Below, piece by piece: positions 63,294-64,000 of a stretch of 64,000 bases of DNA (within the stretch, counting starts at the first letter, position 1; each line of letters starts with the position of its first letter). A program made the position numbers and the translations under genes. Origin of the DNA: Chrysomallon squamiferum (lineage: Eukaryota > Mollusca > Gastropoda > Neomphalida > Peltospiridae); assembly GCA_012295275.1 (NCBI GenBank), contig CM022671.1:18097956-18161955 (forward strand), read 5' to 3'. The notes under the pieces are model-generated. The model did no database searches and was not told where the DNA came from. It saw only the letters and a list, made by a program, of their open reading frames with translations.

Positions 63294-64000
63294 CTGTTAA
63301 AAAAAAAAAAATTGATGAAGGTAAATAGGGTTAATATATTTTTGATAATATGTAATAAAAGGAAAGCTATAAATACAAACATAAATGAAATATGTCAAAT
63401 ATGCTAACTTAGTTAAAATAAAAACAGTATGTTTTAGTTAAATATTTTGGCTTTGTTTTTATTTATTTTATTTTGTTTATTTTCCTTTTTATTTTCAAAC
63501 ATTTTATTTTGAAGTAAAGTATGTGAAATGTATTTACTTTATTTAAAATTTATTGTTTTAGTAAATTTTATAAACATGACCAATTTTTTCTCTCTCTCAC
63601 TGACTTTTTCTTAAAAATACATAACTTGTCTCCATTTCATTAATTTCTGACAATTTTATTAATAATTGTGAAATCATTTTTCTCTTTTTGTCACATATTA
63701 TTATTTTATTTCATTTTAAATATATTTTTCTTTCAATGTCTTTTTCATGTCTTAATTTATTTTCTATTGTTTTTTTAACATATTTTCATTCAATTCAGTT
63801 AGTCTTTCAGTTTTAGTTTTATGGTTACTTAATTAACTTGTTAATTTTGTTTCTTTGTTTGTTTTTTTTTTTTTTTTTAATTTCCTTAAATAAATAATAA
63901 AATAAAATAAAATAAAGATAAAAATAAATTCCTAACAATGTGTTTCTTACAAATATGATTCTGAAACAAACATTTGTGATACAATCTAATTTAATAAGAA

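Overview
This window is nuclear DNA from an animal. It is very AT-rich and crowded with microsatellites, homopolymer runs and decayed tandem repeats. Genes are split into short exons (40-170 bp, one of 842 bp) with GT-AG introns. The proteins resemble bilaterian orthologues, and the repeat style, together with scattered AAGGGAGATAA-like motifs, fits a mollusc or other lophotrochozoan. The species is not identified. Orthology calls rest on remembered family sequences, not on a search.

Layout from left to right: (1) 127-405, plus strand, the last exon of an unrecognised gene that enters from the left edge. (2) 406-17207, mostly repeats, with two weak minus-strand exon candidates near 9.7 and 10.8 kb. 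(3) 17208-19170, minus strand, four exons of RPP14, an RNase P/MRP protein subunit; its last short exon was not found. (4) 21086-21560, a roughly 42-bp tandem array whose units carry AGGTCA-N-AGGTCA nuclear-receptor-type sites. (5) 23124-47827, minus strand, a nearly complete WASHC4 (SWIP) gene with 26 well-supported exons and one doubtful exon, about 1190 codons. It has an apparent one-base deletion in its largest exon and an unresolved segment around exon 12. (6) Inside WASHC4 intron 16, on the opposite strand, a small gene for a secreted six-cysteine peptide (32438-32728). Both ends of this gene have been copied in tandem. (7) 49767-50615, plus strand, CLN8 with its coding region in one exon. 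(8) 51808-53024, plus strand, CCDC51/MITOK in two exons. (9) 53025-61478, a gene-poor repeat region. (10) 61479-63293, minus strand, the last four exons of IPPK, which continues beyond the right edge.

The genes are mostly unrelated housekeeping genes: endosomal actin regulation (WASHC4), ER-to-Golgi export of lysosomal enzymes (CLN8), mitochondrial potassium transport (CCDC51), tRNA processing (RPP14) and InsP6 synthesis (IPPK). WASHC4 and CLN8 are divergent neighbours that both serve the endolysosomal system. Two TCATGTGAC sites and ETS-type sites lie just upstream of WASHC4.

The most unusual items are the nested cysteine-rich peptide gene with duplicated ends, the DR1 array with helical-turn spacing, a tandem array that multiplies a WASHC4 3' splice site, and a 16-proline C-terminal tail on WASHC4.
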